Shown one piece after another: positions 35,175 through 44,047 of a DNA stretch of 64,000 nucleotides; the stretch's first letter is position 1; each line of letters starts with the position of its first letter. The position numbers and the translations under genes are program-made. The notes under the pieces were generated by a model, which was not told the DNA's origin, did not search any database, and was given only the letters and a program-made list of their open reading frames with translations. The DNA comes from Fidelibacterota bacterium (GTDB lineage Bacteria > Fidelibacterota > Marinisomatia > SCGC-AAA003-L08 > TS1B11): assembly GCA_004124875.1 (NCBI GenBank), contig SCKJ01000003.1, forward strand, positions 92,654-156,653, in the 5' to 3' direction.

Positions 35175-35850
35175 ACAGGGCGGCTGGCAAGGTGTGGCGC
35201 TGGCGCTGCTGATTTCCGCGGCTCAGGGCCAGAAGGACCTATCTCGCTCCGACTTTGGCAGGAGGGCAGACCAGCTGGCGGCGCAGCTCGTCCCTTCGAC
35301 AGCGCAGGGACTGGAATTCGGCCAGGTGTCGCTCGCCTTAATTCCTGGGCATTATGTTGCCGCCGCCGACTCGCGTATCTTGCTGGGAATGGTGATGCCG
35401 CAAATGTGGTTGTCGGCCAATCTTGCGGCGCAGGGGGGCGTCGGATTTGGCGTGGGCGCAGAGCAGCTCGTGCAAATGCTGCGGATATCACTCATCTATT
35501 TGCCTGCCACCCTGACCGCATGGGGCTGGAAACCGGAAGTGGTGGTAGCGCAAAATCGCGTCGATGGCCTGCCGGAAATGAGCACCGTGAAATGGAATGA
35601 AGCCAGGTGGAGCTATAAGAAAGAGGTGGCCGGGTGGCAGCTCTCAACGGGCCTGACGCTCCTTTTTCAGCGAATTTTCATCAACGGCGCCTTTAGTATT
35701 GACGGCAAATCGGCGAGATTTGTCCGGAGCGCCCGCATGGCTAACTTCTCCCTGGGCCGGCGACTGTTTGGCAGCATGGGCGTGACAGGGCGGCTGGTGG
35801 TCGGTGATCAAGCATTAACGATAGGTATAGAGATGAGCGCAGCCTTATGA
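35161..35850 (+). CDS. Exported protein of unknown function between lpxA and dxr
   Basis: Not recognised. Starting at the GTG at 35161, which overlaps the lpxA end by 14 bases, the 229-residue protein has a signal peptide (WQGVALALLISAAQGQ). The rest alternates short strands (GLEFGQVSLALIPGHYVAAADSRILLGMVMPQMWLS; WQLSTGLTLLFQRIFINGAFSI) like a small outer-membrane barrel, ending MGVTGRLVVGDQALTIGIEMSAAL. Its stop overlaps dxr (ATGA). Its placement inside the lipid A operon suggests an envelope role. Confidence 0.65.
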   Translation: MALFRQGGWQGVALALLISAAQGQKDLSRSDFGRRADQLAAQLVPSTAQGLEFGQVSLALIPGHYVAAADSRILLGMVMPQMWLSANLAAQGGVGFGVGAEQLVQMLRISLIYLPATLTAWGWKPEVVVAQNRVDGLPEMSTVKWNEARWSYKKEVAGWQLSTGLTLLFQRIFINGAFSIDGKSARFVRSARMANFSLGRRLFGSMGVTGRLVVGDQALTIGIEMSAAL

Positions 35851-37001
35851 AACGTCTGACATTACTGGGATCCACCGGATCTATTGGAACGCAGGCCCTG
35901 GAGGTGGTGGCCGGGCTGCCGGAGCAGTTTGAACTGCTCGGTCTCACTGCCCGATCAAATGCTGCTCTGCTGGCTGAGCAGGCGCAAACATTTGGCGCCC
36001 GCGCGGTGGCCATCGAAAATGAGGCGCGATTCGAGGATCTGAAGACCCTGCTCGCCGCCACGGAAATTGAAGTTCTGGGGGGCCGGTCCGGACTGCTGGA
36101 AATCGCTAGCCGCAGCGACGCAGACCTCTGCCTCAACGGTGTGGTGAGTGGCGATGGCATGGCACTCACGATGGCTGCCCTTGAGGCTGGAGTCGATGTG
36201 GCGCTCGCCAACAAGGAGAGTATGGTCATGGCTGGTGAGCACATCCGGCAGCTGATGGAGCGCCACGGCGCGTCCCTTTTCCCGGTCGACAGTGAACACA
36301 GCGCCATCTGGCAATGTCTTGTGGGTGAGCGCATGGATCAGGTGCGGCGGCTGGTGCTGACCGGCTCGGGCGGGCCGTTTCGCACGACCCCTATTGAAAA
36401 GTTGAAGGATGTCACCAAGGCGGAGGCACTCAACCATCCCAACTGGGACATGGGACCGAAGATCACCATCGATTCGGCAACGATGATGAATAAGGGGCTC
36501 GAGGTCATTGAAGCGCGATGGCTGTTTGACACGGGAGCCGACAAGGTCGACATTATTATTCACCCGCAGTCGATTATTCACAGCATGGTAGAATTTGTCG
36601 ATGGCTCGGTGAAGGCCCAGCTCGGCGTTCCCGATATGAAGGTACCGCTGCAGTACGCCCTCACCTACCCCGACCATGTGCCGACGGAGTGGCCGCGGCT
36701 CGATCTGGTGGAGACGGGGCAGCTCACCTTTGAAGCCCCTGATTTGGAAAAATTCCCCTGCATCTCCCTGGCATACACGGCCCTGGACAAGGGTGGCTCG
36801 GCGCCGGCCGCCCTCAACCTGGCCAACGATATTACCGTGCAGGCCTTTCTGGACGATCGCATCAGGTTCATCGATATCTCCCGGTTGCTGGAAACGGCCC
36901 TCGAAAACCATCCGTGGCTGCCGGCCCCTGATCTTGACGATCTCGGGCAGCTCGGTGAGTGGACTGACCAATTTCTGGACGAGCGCATCGGCGCCATTTA
37001 A
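35847..37001 (+). CDS. dxr: 1-deoxy-D-xylulose 5-phosphate reductoisomerase
   Basis: Dxr makes methylerythritol phosphate from DXP with NADPH, the first committed step of the non-mevalonate isoprenoid pathway. The 384-residue protein has LLGSTGSIGTQALEVV (NADPH-binding) at the start, ALANKESMVMAGEHI, the metal site PVDSEHSAIWQCL near residue 147, LTGSGGPFR, and HPNWDMGPKITIDSATMMNKGLEVIEA, all diagnostic. It feeds isoprenoids to UppS in the same operon. It overlaps the upstream gene by 4 bases; rseP follows after 117 noncoding bases. Confidence 0.96.
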   Translation: MKRLTLLGSTGSIGTQALEVVAGLPEQFELLGLTARSNAALLAEQAQTFGARAVAIENEARFEDLKTLLAATEIEVLGGRSGLLEIASRSDADLCLNGVVSGDGMALTMAALEAGVDVALANKESMVMAGEHIRQLMERHGASLFPVDSEHSAIWQCLVGERMDQVRRLVLTGSGGPFRTTPIEKLKDVTKAEALNHPNWDMGPKITIDSATMMNKGLEVIEARWLFDTGADKVDIIIHPQSIIHSMVEFVDGSVKAQLGVPDMKVPLQYALTYPDHVPTEWPRLDLVETGQLTFEAPDLEKFPCISLAYTALDKGGSAPAALNLANDITVQAFLDDRIRFIDISRLLETALENHPWLPAPDLDDLGQLGEWTDQFLDERIGAI

Positions 37002-37118
37002 CCCGTGGGGAAACAGGTGGAATTCTCTGCCGCTGTCGTTACCTTTTAGGGTCGTCGGCGATCATCCACATTGGCCCGATGATAAAAACGTTGCACTGAT
37101 ACCGCGAAAGGACTGTTT

Positions 37119-38186
37119 GTGCTTACGCTATTTTCATTCCTGTTTGTACTGTTTGTTCTGGTCTTCTTTCATGAGCTGGGCCACTTTCTGGCCGCAAAGT
37201 CGGTTGGAGTCCGGGTGGAGAAGTTTTATATCGGCTTCAACATTTTTGGCTTGGGTATCAAAAAGCAGATTGGCGAAACCGAGTATGGCCTCGGTATCCT
37301 GCCGCTTGGAGGATACGTCAAAATGGCCGGCATGATTGATGAAAGTATGGACGCCGAAATAACCGGCGCCCCTTGGGAGTTCCAGTCGAAAAATTCACTG
37401 CAAAAAATATGGGTCATGTCCGGTGGCGTGCTGGCCAACCTGCTATTGGCGGCAGTGGTGTTCACCATTATCACGCTGTCCCGGGGGATCGGCATCAGCG
37501 ACCCCCGTTCCATTGTAGGGAGCCTGGCGGATGGTTACCCGGCCGGAGAAGCGGGCATTATTGCCGGAGACATCATAACGGCCATCGATGGGGAGCCGGT
37601 CCAGAATTGGGAGCAGATGACCGCTCTCATCCATACCCGCCCCGACGAGGAACTGCTGGTTTCCTGGGACCGGGACGGCCTCCCTTTCAGCGCCGTAATT
37701 AAAACGCGCTCCACGCAGACCATCATTGGCGACGAAATTAAAACGGTGGGGATGATTGGGGTGGCGCCAAAGATCGATGTGCATCCGGCGGGCCTGATCG
37801 AGGCGGCGAATCGCGGCGTGAGCCTGACCGGCCTATGGATGGCCCGCACCTACATCTCCCTTAAAATGCTCTTCACCGGCAAAGCCAGCATGCGTGATCT
37901 CGGAGGTCCTATTCTCATCGCGCAGCTCGCCGGTGAATCGGCTCAGTCGGGCTTTATCACGCTGCTGGGATTCCTGGCCATCATCAGCGTCAACCTCGCA
38001 TTCATCAACATCCTGCCGGTACCGGCCCTGGATGGAGGTCACATTGCGCTGGAGCTGGTGGAAGTGGCCATGCGGCGGCCCTTGTCGCTTCGTGCTCGAA
38101 TGGCGATCCAGCAAGTCGGCATCATGCTGCTGCTGACACTTTTGGTGGTGGTGGTATACAACGATATCATGCGGCTGTTTGAATAG
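37119..38186 (+). CDS. rseP: Site-2 protease RseP
   Basis: A 355-residue intramembrane zinc metalloprotease that cuts membrane-spanning anti-sigma factors or leftover signal peptides. The first helix has FFHELGHFLAAKSVGV (HExxH), one PDZ domain spans residues about 125-200 (GYPAGEAGIIAGDIITAIDG), and the last helices hold INILPVPALDGGHI, the LDG zinc-ligand motif. E. coli RseP has two PDZ domains; a single one is common elsewhere. GTG start after GAAAGGA. It ends the plus-strand envelope run and converges with the DUF3108 gene 8 bases away. Confidence 0.95.
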   Translation: MLTLFSFLFVLFVLVFFHELGHFLAAKSVGVRVEKFYIGFNIFGLGIKKQIGETEYGLGILPLGGYVKMAGMIDESMDAEITGAPWEFQSKNSLQKIWVMSGGVLANLLLAAVVFTIITLSRGIGISDPRSIVGSLADGYPAGEAGIIAGDIITAIDGEPVQNWEQMTALIHTRPDEELLVSWDRDGLPFSAVIKTRSTQTIIGDEIKTVGMIGVAPKIDVHPAGLIEAANRGVSLTGLWMARTYISLKMLFTGKASMRDLGGPILIAQLAGESAQSGFITLLGFLAIISVNLAFINILPVPALDGGHIALELVEVAMRRPLSLRARMAIQQVGIMLLLTLLVVVVYNDIMRLFE

Positions 38187-38194
38187 ATGACGCG

Positions 38195-38923
38195 CTAAGG
38201 CCCCGACCACTCTACCAACTTGAGAACCAGCATGCCGTAGTTCGAACGCTGCTCAATCTGCACCGGCAGCCTGCGTTCGTCGTCTGTCAACCATATCCGC
38301 AACAGATCGCCCGATTTGGTAATTTTGCGCCCATCCAGGGAGGTGGGCAGAAATGCCAGGCAGCTGAACTTTCCGGCAGGCACCGTGCGGGTGACGGGGC
38401 CGGAGACTGTGATGGCGATAGGGCGCAGCTGTTTGCCATCAAATATGGTTACCTGAAAAGTGTCTCCGACCGCAATCTCGCGCCGCCGCATGTGGTAGAT
38501 CGCCCCGATGGGATCGAAGATTGGACCGCTGATGGCAACCGTGTCCCCATTTGCGTACAGCAGCTGAGTTTCGGGATCGATCCAACTGGAGTCGCGGCGG
38601 TGATAGCTGCCTTCGTTTATGTTGCGCACCATCTTGCGGAGCTGCGCCGTGCCGGGATCAAGCCACAGATCAATCCGGTCATCAATTTTGTAGAGGCGGT
38701 CAAAAAAAGGATGAGTGCGGGTACGGGCGGTGATATGCAGCCGGACCTGCCCAAGCTCATCGACCATCTCGATGCTGTGCATCGTTGCCGTGCCAGCCGA
38801 AAACAGCCTGAATCCGGCCGCAAAGACAAGTTTCTCCGCGGCCGGCCCGGCCTGGGCCAGCGTCGCCTGATGGGGCGCCAGCACGAAGGCTCCGCCCAGC
38901 AACATGGCGCTAAAGCTGCTCAT
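38195..38923 (-). CDS. DUF3108-family exported protein
   Basis: A 242-residue protein with a signal peptide (AMLLGGAFVLAPHQATLAQA). EKLVFAAGFRLFSAGTATMHSIEMVDELG...RLYKIDDRIDLWLDPGTAQL and the later VPAGKFSCLAFLPT and WLTDDERRLPVQIEQRSNYG follow the pattern of DUF3108, an all-beta periplasmic domain related in shape to LolA/LolB-like or DUF4292 lipocalin-type folds. Function is unknown. It is the last gene of the minus-strand LPS group and overlaps the heptosyltransferase stop by 14 bases. Confidence 0.78.
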   Translation of the reverse strand: MSSFSAMLLGGAFVLAPHQATLAQAGPAAEKLVFAAGFRLFSAGTATMHSIEMVDELGQVRLHITARTRTHPFFDRLYKIDDRIDLWLDPGTAQLRKMVRNINEGSYHRRDSSWIDPETQLLYANGDTVAISGPIFDPIGAIYHMRRREIAVGDTFQVTIFDGKQLRPIAITVSGPVTRTVPAGKFSCLAFLPTSLDGRKITKSGDLLRIWLTDDERRLPVQIEQRSNYGMLVLKLVEWSGP

Positions 38924-39905
38924 AGGTCTCCATCATCGATTTGTCATCAATGCTACGGAGGCAGAGCAGGGGCTCTTCTTCGTTGTGGCACAGATTGCGG
39001 CGGCATGGCGAGCAATGCACACTCTCGCGGACGATGGCCGCGCGTTGCCCCAGCGGACGGGTAATGTCAGGATTCTCCGACCCGAATATGGAAACCGTGG
39101 GCAGACCGAGATTGGCGGCGGCATGGCCTAAACCGGAGTCGGTGGCGAGAGCACCCGCGCATTGGCCAAGCAGCGCCAGACTTTGTCGCAGCGACTGACG
39201 ACCGGCTATGGAGACGGCGGTTCCTGTGGGGAGCATCGACACAATGCTATCGGCCAGGGTGGCATCATGCGTCCCCCCTATCATCAGCAGTTGGTGGCCG
39301 GCATCAGCGAAGGGCATCAAAAAGGAGCGCCATTTATCCGCAGGAACGCGCCGCGCCGGGGCGGCACTTCCCGGCAGTACTGCCAGCGGTTTCTCTAAAT
39401 TCATCATCCGCAGCTCCCTGTGCGCCCAGTCCTGTTCCTCATCGTCGAAGGTAATGCCAGGCCCAGGTTGCAAGACCGAATCCTGCGCTTCACTCAACAG
39501 CTGGAAGTAGCGCAGCGACCGATGTTCGAGGGCCCGAGGCGGCCGGACGGCGCGGCTCAGGAATATGCCCCGTGCCTGGCCGGAGTAGCCGGTCCGCTGG
39601 GCTATGCCCCCAAGCCAGGCGATGTAGGCCGATCGCAGGGAATCGGTGAGCAGGTATATTTTATCGAATTTTTCCCTGCGCAGGTTCCATCCTGTCAAGG
39701 TGGTGGCTCCGAAGCCGCGCAACCGGTCCGCCGGCTGGCTGATGAGGTTGTCAATGGAAGGGTGCTTCTCGTAAATCGCCGCCACCCAATCCTTGGCGAT
39801 AACGGTCAGTCTGGCATCGCGCTGCTGCTCCCGGCAGGCGTTGACAAAGGGGAGGGCCATCACCGCATCACCGATCCAGTTGGGGCTGTAAATGGCAATG
39901 TTCAT
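38910..39905 (-). CDS. GT9 lipopolysaccharide heptosyltransferase
   Basis: A 331-residue glycosyltransferase of family 9, the ADP-heptose:LPS transferases that build the inner core in the cytoplasm. IYSPNWIGDAVMALPFVNA is the typical WaaF start, PGSAAPARRVPADKWRSF holds the mid-protein donor site, and LATDSGLGHAAANLGLPTVSIFGSENP (normally TxDSGxxHLAAxLGxPTVALFG) is diagnostic. The donor might be another ADP-heptose-like sugar. It is overlapped at both ends by neighbours, so co-translation is likely. Confidence 0.88.
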   Translation of the reverse strand: MNIAIYSPNWIGDAVMALPFVNACREQQRDARLTVIAKDWVAAIYEKHPSIDNLISQPADRLRGFGATTLTGWNLRREKFDKIYLLTDSLRSAYIAWLGGIAQRTGYSGQARGIFLSRAVRPPRALEHRSLRYFQLLSEAQDSVLQPGPGITFDDEEQDWAHRELRMMNLEKPLAVLPGSAAPARRVPADKWRSFLMPFADAGHQLLMIGGTHDATLADSIVSMLPTGTAVSIAGRQSLRQSLALLGQCAGALATDSGLGHAAANLGLPTVSIFGSENPDITRPLGQRAAIVRESVHCSPCRRNLCHNEEEPLLCLRSIDDKSMMETYEQL

Positions 39906-40999
39906 CGGCTGCGGCTCTCAAGCGCGGCGTCAATGGCATCCACCAATCGGGCGGAAGCCTGGCCGTCCCCCACACGGTACAGGTGCAACTCTGCGGCCGC
40001 TTTGCGCTGCTTTTTTAGGGCTGCCGGATGCTCCAACTCGGCCAGCGTCATGGCCGCCAGTTCGCCGGGATGGCTCACCCTTCGGGCAAAATCGACCTGG
40101 GCGGCGCGTTGCAAATCCATGCGACGGCGGACGCGCCAGGGAAACAGCCTGTGCCGCCAGCGCAAGGAGGCGAAGTCGGTCTGCAGAATGGGCCGGCCCA
40201 GCGCCAGGAATTCGAACAGGGTGGACGAGATGTCGCTGATCAGCGCATCCGCGGCCTGGTAGTAAGGGAGTATATCGAACTTTTCCGCCGGGACCAGGGC
40301 CACGCCATCAAGCCCCGACAGTTCAGCTGCCGCCACGCTTTGGCGCAGGTACCGCTTTTGATGCCAGCTGAAATGATGCAGTTTGATGATGACGTTAACC
40401 TGCATGGAAAGTTCGGCGATGCCCGGCAGAGCGGCAGGGAGCGATGACGGGTAGAAAGTCGGGGCATAGAGCACTGTCGGGCGTTGGGGATCAAGGTCCA
40501 GAGTGGCGAGCGTTCCCGCCTTGCGGTCGGGCTCTGTGGCCAGCGGATCGAGCTTGGTCATGCCGGTCAACACGCCGCTGCTGATGCCCTTACGCCGCCA
40601 GGTATCCAGGCGGGCCTCGCTCTCTACCGCCAGGAGATCAATGCGCGGCGACATGTCCCGATAGTAGCTGCTCTTCAGCCCGATGCCGTGGTAGACCATG
40701 ACCGCCAGCGAATGGGGGGCGACGATGCGATCCAACCGGCCCACATTACCCACTATAACGACATCGAAAGCGCGACCGGAGAGTTGGGCCAGACGGTCAT
40801 CCTCCGTATCGGCGGCAATCAGTTCAATGCCCAGCGCAAGGATGGCCTCCCTGAAGCTTGCCTGCTCATCAGCGTTCACCGTTCGGGGGATGGAAGCGGC
40901 CAGGTGATAGCCCCCCCGGCGTTGCAGCTCCGCCATGATGGGCCGCAGTTGCGGCAGGTAATAGAGGTGGTGGCATTCAAAAAGGACAGTGGGCATCAT
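39902..40999 (-). CDS. CDP-glycerol glycerophosphotransferase-like enzyme
   Basis: A 365-residue protein of GT-B-like fold. MVYHGIGLKSSYY in the first half, GMTKLDPLA, TVLYAPTFYPSSLP and LISDISSTLFEFLALGRPIL are typical of the CDP-glycerol glycerophosphotransferase family (PF04464) that transfers glycerol- or ribitol-phosphate to cell-surface polymers. In a Gram-negative LPS operon it could decorate core or O-chain with a polyol phosphate or transfer a different group. A truncated paralogue lies upstream at 40996-41544. Confidence 0.75.
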   Translation of the reverse strand: MMPTVLFECHHLYYLPQLRPIMAELQRRGGYHLAASIPRTVNADEQASFREAILALGIELIAADTEDDRLAQLSGRAFDVVIVGNVGRLDRIVAPHSLAVMVYHGIGLKSSYYRDMSPRIDLLAVESEARLDTWRRKGISSGVLTGMTKLDPLATEPDRKAGTLATLDLDPQRPTVLYAPTFYPSSLPAALPGIAELSMQVNVIIKLHHFSWHQKRYLRQSVAAAELSGLDGVALVPAEKFDILPYYQAADALISDISSTLFEFLALGRPILQTDFASLRWRHRLFPWRVRRRMDLQRAAQVDFARRVSHPGELAAMTLAELEHPAALKKQRKAAAELHLYRVGDGQASARLVDAIDAALESRSR

Positions 41000-41544
41000 G
41001 GTAAGCGCGGAGACGCCCTGCCAACACCTGACGATTTGCCGTTCAGCCGCTCAAGCAGGGCATCGCGGACTCTCTGCGCCGCCTTTCCATCCAGCGGCCC
41101 GGGCATTTCCATTTTGGCCTTTTCCCGGGCCTCTTTAGATGGATCGCCGCCCGACAGCGCGAGCGTTATTTTTTCCTCCTGTTGCCCAGGCGAAGTCGCT
41201 TCGTGGCACGTTTCCCGGGTGGCCCGGTTCATATTTTCGTCGAGCCGCGTACGGAATAATCGCTGGCGGAAAAGCCGATTCGACCAGCCGCAGATTAACG
41301 CGTCGGGATTGAGCGCCCTGATCGCCTTTTTCCTCTCGTTCTCGGTAGAGGAATTGACCGTCTTCAGCCCTAACTGTTCGAACGCATCGGTGGCCAGGCG
41401 TTGTTCCGCCGGTTGCGTCTCTGCCGATATCGTCAGCACAACATGAAAGTCAGAATCATGGCGTAAGGGGTCGATCACCGGCTCAAACATGGGCAGGTGG
41501 AAGAGATGATAAGCATCGAAAACAACTGTATAGCGGTTGGACAT
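40996..41544 (-). pseudogene. Truncated paralogue of the CDP-glycerol transferase-like gene
   Basis: The first 85 residues (YTVVFDAYHLFHLPMFEPVID...LNPDALICGWSNR) parallel the N-terminus of the next gene (TVLFECHHLYYLPQLRPIM...FDVVIVGNVGR), and the last residues (PLDGKAAQRVRDALLERL) parallel its C-terminal DGQASARLVDAIDAAL. The about 200 residues between, including the SDISSTLFEF catalytic region, are missing and replaced by 60 charged residues without similarity. So this is a duplicate with an internal deletion, yet it remains an open frame of about 182 residues whose stop overlaps the next ATG. A TTG at 41562 is an alternative start. Confidence 0.65.
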
Positions 41545-41603
41545 GGTGCGTGGAGGGCTCAATCGGCATCAGCGCCAAATGGCCTGCTGCCGGCCGAGGC
41601 GAG

Positions 41604-43463
41604 TCAGATGCGCGTGCGCTCCACCTTGGGTGAAGGGACGATTTGCTGATCGTAAAGCTGATAATATTTGCCCTGGTTTGCCATCAGATTTTCGTGGCTG
41701 CCCGACTCGACAATCCGGCCATTTTCCAATACCAGAATAACGTTGGCGTTCTGGATGGTGGAAAGCCGGTGGGCGATGACGATGACGGTGCGGTCATGGA
41801 TCAATTCAGCGATGGCCGCCTGAACCAGACGCTCTGATTCCGTGTCCAGCGCCGAAGTAGCCTCGTCGAGAATCAGGATGGGGGGGTTCTTCAGCAACGC
41901 CCGGGCGATGGTCAGGCGCTGCTTCTGCCCGCCGGACAGCAAGGCGCCGTTCTCCCCGATGACCGTTTCAAAGCCGTCTGGCAGCTCCTGGATAAACTCC
42001 CACGCGTGGGCTGCCCGGGCGGCGGCCATGACCTGCTCATCGCTGGCGTCGGGCTTGCCGAAAAGGATGTTTTCACGCGCTGTGGTGTTGAACAGCAACG
42101 TTTCCTGGGTCACTATGCCGATCAGCGCCCGCAACGCTCCGATTTTAAAATCGCGAATGTCCGTGCCGTCAAAGGTAATGCTGCCACCGGTGACATCGTG
42201 AAAGCGGGGTATGAGGTCGACGATCGTCGACTTGCCGGAGCCGCTCGTGCCCACCAGCGCCACCACATCACCTTTGTTGATCTCAAGGTTGATGCCGTGG
42301 ACGACATTTTCAGCGCCGTCCTCGTATTTGAAAGTGACGTCCTGGAATCGAATGGCATCGGTCAAATCACTAATTTCCCTGGCTCCGGGCTGATCAACAA
42401 TGGATGCGGGGACATCCAAAATGGAAAAGATCCTTTCGGCGGATGCCAGCCCCACCTGTATGCTGGCCGCAATGGCGCTGAGGCTGCGCAGGGGTTGCAA
42501 CATGGCAAACATGAAGATGAGATAGCTCATGAACTCTTCCGCGCCGACCCCGTGCCCCAACAGCACTTGCTGTCCACCCACCCACAGAATGATCACCCCG
42601 ATAAAAACGCCGATCATCTCATTGATCGGGGTGCTGAGATTACGCAGTGAGAAGCGTTTGAAAACAAGGCGATAGTAGCTCTGGTTTACTTCCCGGAAGC
42701 GGTTGTTTTCATGGCCCTCCATGGAAAAAGCTTTTACGATCCGCATGCCGCGAATGTTGCTCTGCAGCACTTCCATGACGCCCGCTATTTGCCGGGTGGT
42801 GCGGCGAGCCCGGCGGCGCAGGCTGCGGCCCAGGCGCGTGGTAAACAAGGCCGCCAGCGGAATCAGGGGTATGGCGAGCAGCGACAGTTCCCAGCTGATG
42901 ATGAACAGGATTGTCATCATCACCATGAGATTGATGGGCTCCACCACCAGCTTCTGCAGGCTGACGGTAAATGCTCGCCGCACAGCGGCAACATCGTTCA
43001 ATACGATGGAGGCAATTTCGGCCGATTTTTGCTGGGCAAAGTAGGCCAGCGAAAGGGTCTGGATATGGGCGAACAGGTCGTTGCGCAGATCGCGAATGAG
43101 ACGATTTTCCATGATGCCGGCGGTCATATTTTTGGCGTACAGGACGATATTTTTCAGCAGGAAAATGCTCAGCAGGAGCCACACCAGCCGTGCCAGGGTT
43201 TTCAGCGGCGTGCTCTGCCGAATCAGGCTTGCGGTGAAGGCGCTCAGCCGGCCGTAAAGAGTGTCGGCCGCCGGAATTGCCGAGGATGACACGGGGATAC
43301 TTTCGGGGCTCACCAGCACCGTGTTGATCAACGATGCCACCATCCAGAGCGAGAGTGAGTTCAGCATCACAAACACCAGCGAAAGGCCGAACGCGACGGC
43401 GATCAGGCCCCGGTAACGGCCGAGGTAGGTGATGAACCGGCGGTAGGGCTTTACAGCGGCCAC
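41604..43463 (-). CDS. msbA: Lipid A flippase-type ABC transporter MsbA
   Basis: A 619-residue half-transporter: six membrane helices (residues about 15-320) followed by an ATPase with Walker A VGTSGSGKSTIVDLI, Q-loop VTQETLLF, signature LSGGQKQRLTIARAL, Walker B ILILDEATSALD and the H-loop IAHRLSTI. The context among lpxL, heptosyltransferase and tsaC genes favours lipid A-core flipping across the inner membrane. The GTG at 43463, preceded by GGGAG at 7 bases, is chosen; a GTG ten codons upstream is in frame. It overlaps the tsaC end by 13 bases. Confidence 0.88.
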   Translation of the reverse strand: MAAVKPYRRFITYLGRYRGLIAVAFGLSLVFVMLNSLSLWMVASLINTVLVSPESIPVSSSAIPAADTLYGRLSAFTASLIRQSTPLKTLARLVWLLLSIFLLKNIVLYAKNMTAGIMENRLIRDLRNDLFAHIQTLSLAYFAQQKSAEIASIVLNDVAAVRRAFTVSLQKLVVEPINLMVMMTILFIISWELSLLAIPLIPLAALFTTRLGRSLRRRARRTTRQIAGVMEVLQSNIRGMRIVKAFSMEGHENNRFREVNQSYYRLVFKRFSLRNLSTPINEMIGVFIGVIILWVGGQQVLLGHGVGAEEFMSYLIFMFAMLQPLRSLSAIAASIQVGLASAERIFSILDVPASIVDQPGAREISDLTDAIRFQDVTFKYEDGAENVVHGINLEINKGDVVALVGTSGSGKSTIVDLIPRFHDVTGGSITFDGTDIRDFKIGALRALIGIVTQETLLFNTTARENILFGKPDASDEQVMAAARAAHAWEFIQELPDGFETVIGENGALLSGGQKQRLTIARALLKNPPILILDEATSALDTESERLVQAAIAELIHDRTVIVIAHRLSTIQNANVILVLENGRIVESGSHENLMANQGKYYQLYDQQIVPSPKVERTRI

Positions 43464-44047
43464 GCGCCGTCTCCCTGTCGCAGCAACTGCCACTGGCCAG
43501 CGCCGATTTTGAGCATAGTGCTGCCCTTTGAGGGCGCCAGATCTCCGCCATCAATGAGCAGATCGATATCCTCGCTTAACCGCGCCGCAATGTCCCCGGG
43601 ACTTTGCAGAGCCGGTTCTCCGGTGCGGTTGGCACTGGTGGTAATCATCGTTTTCTCCCAATCGGCGAACAGGCGCGTGAGCCAGGGATGGTTTCCTATC
43701 CTGACGCTCAGGGTGTCATCAGGCCCCAGCAATGACGCGTGCCATTGCCCCGGAAAGCGGGCCGGTCCGATAATGGCGTACGGTCCGGGTAGCATAGGGC
43801 GAATTTTGTCCCTGTCCTCCTGATGAACCAACAAAATTTTCTCAAGCCCTGAGACGGAGCCGGTCATCACACTGAACGGGCCACCGCGACCTTTCACGCG
43901 CTCCAGCCGTTTGATGGCCGCCCCATTGTCCGCCGCTACTCCCAACCCGTAAAGCGTATCGGTGGGATAGACTGCCAGACCTCCCGCTTCCATGCAGTCC
44001 CTGAAGGTGGCGGCTGATTTTGGGTCATCTGCTTTCAGCTGGATCAT
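43451..44047 (-). CDS. tsaC: L-threonylcarbamoyladenylate synthase (TsaC/Sua5/YrdC)
   Basis: A 198-residue protein of the YrdC fold that makes threonylcarbamoyl-AMP for the universal t6A modification of ANN-decoding tRNAs. AVYPTDTLYGLGVAAD near the start, RVKGRGGPFSVM (usually KxRPxxxPL), LPGPYAIIGPA (usually PGPxT) and TTSANRTGEPA are the family motifs. It lacks the Sua5 extra domain. The ATG at 44047 overlaps the lpxL stop (ATGA), which decides the start. It is housekeeping and not obviously related to its LPS neighbours. Confidence 0.9.
   Translation of the reverse strand: MIQLKADDPKSAATFRDCMEAGGLAVYPTDTLYGLGVAADNGAAIKRLERVKGRGGPFSVMTGSVSGLEKILLVHQEDRDKIRPMLPGPYAIIGPARFPGQWHASLLGPDDTLSVRIGNHPWLTRLFADWEKTMITTSANRTGEPALQSPGDIAARLSEDIDLLIDGGDLAPSKGSTMLKIGAGQWQLLRQGDGAWPL

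Noticed and set aside
38980..39010. Sigma-54 -24/-12-like TGGCACAGATTGC
   Set aside because: Spacing between the GG and GC is two bases short of the required ten, and it lies inside a coding region on the wrong strand.
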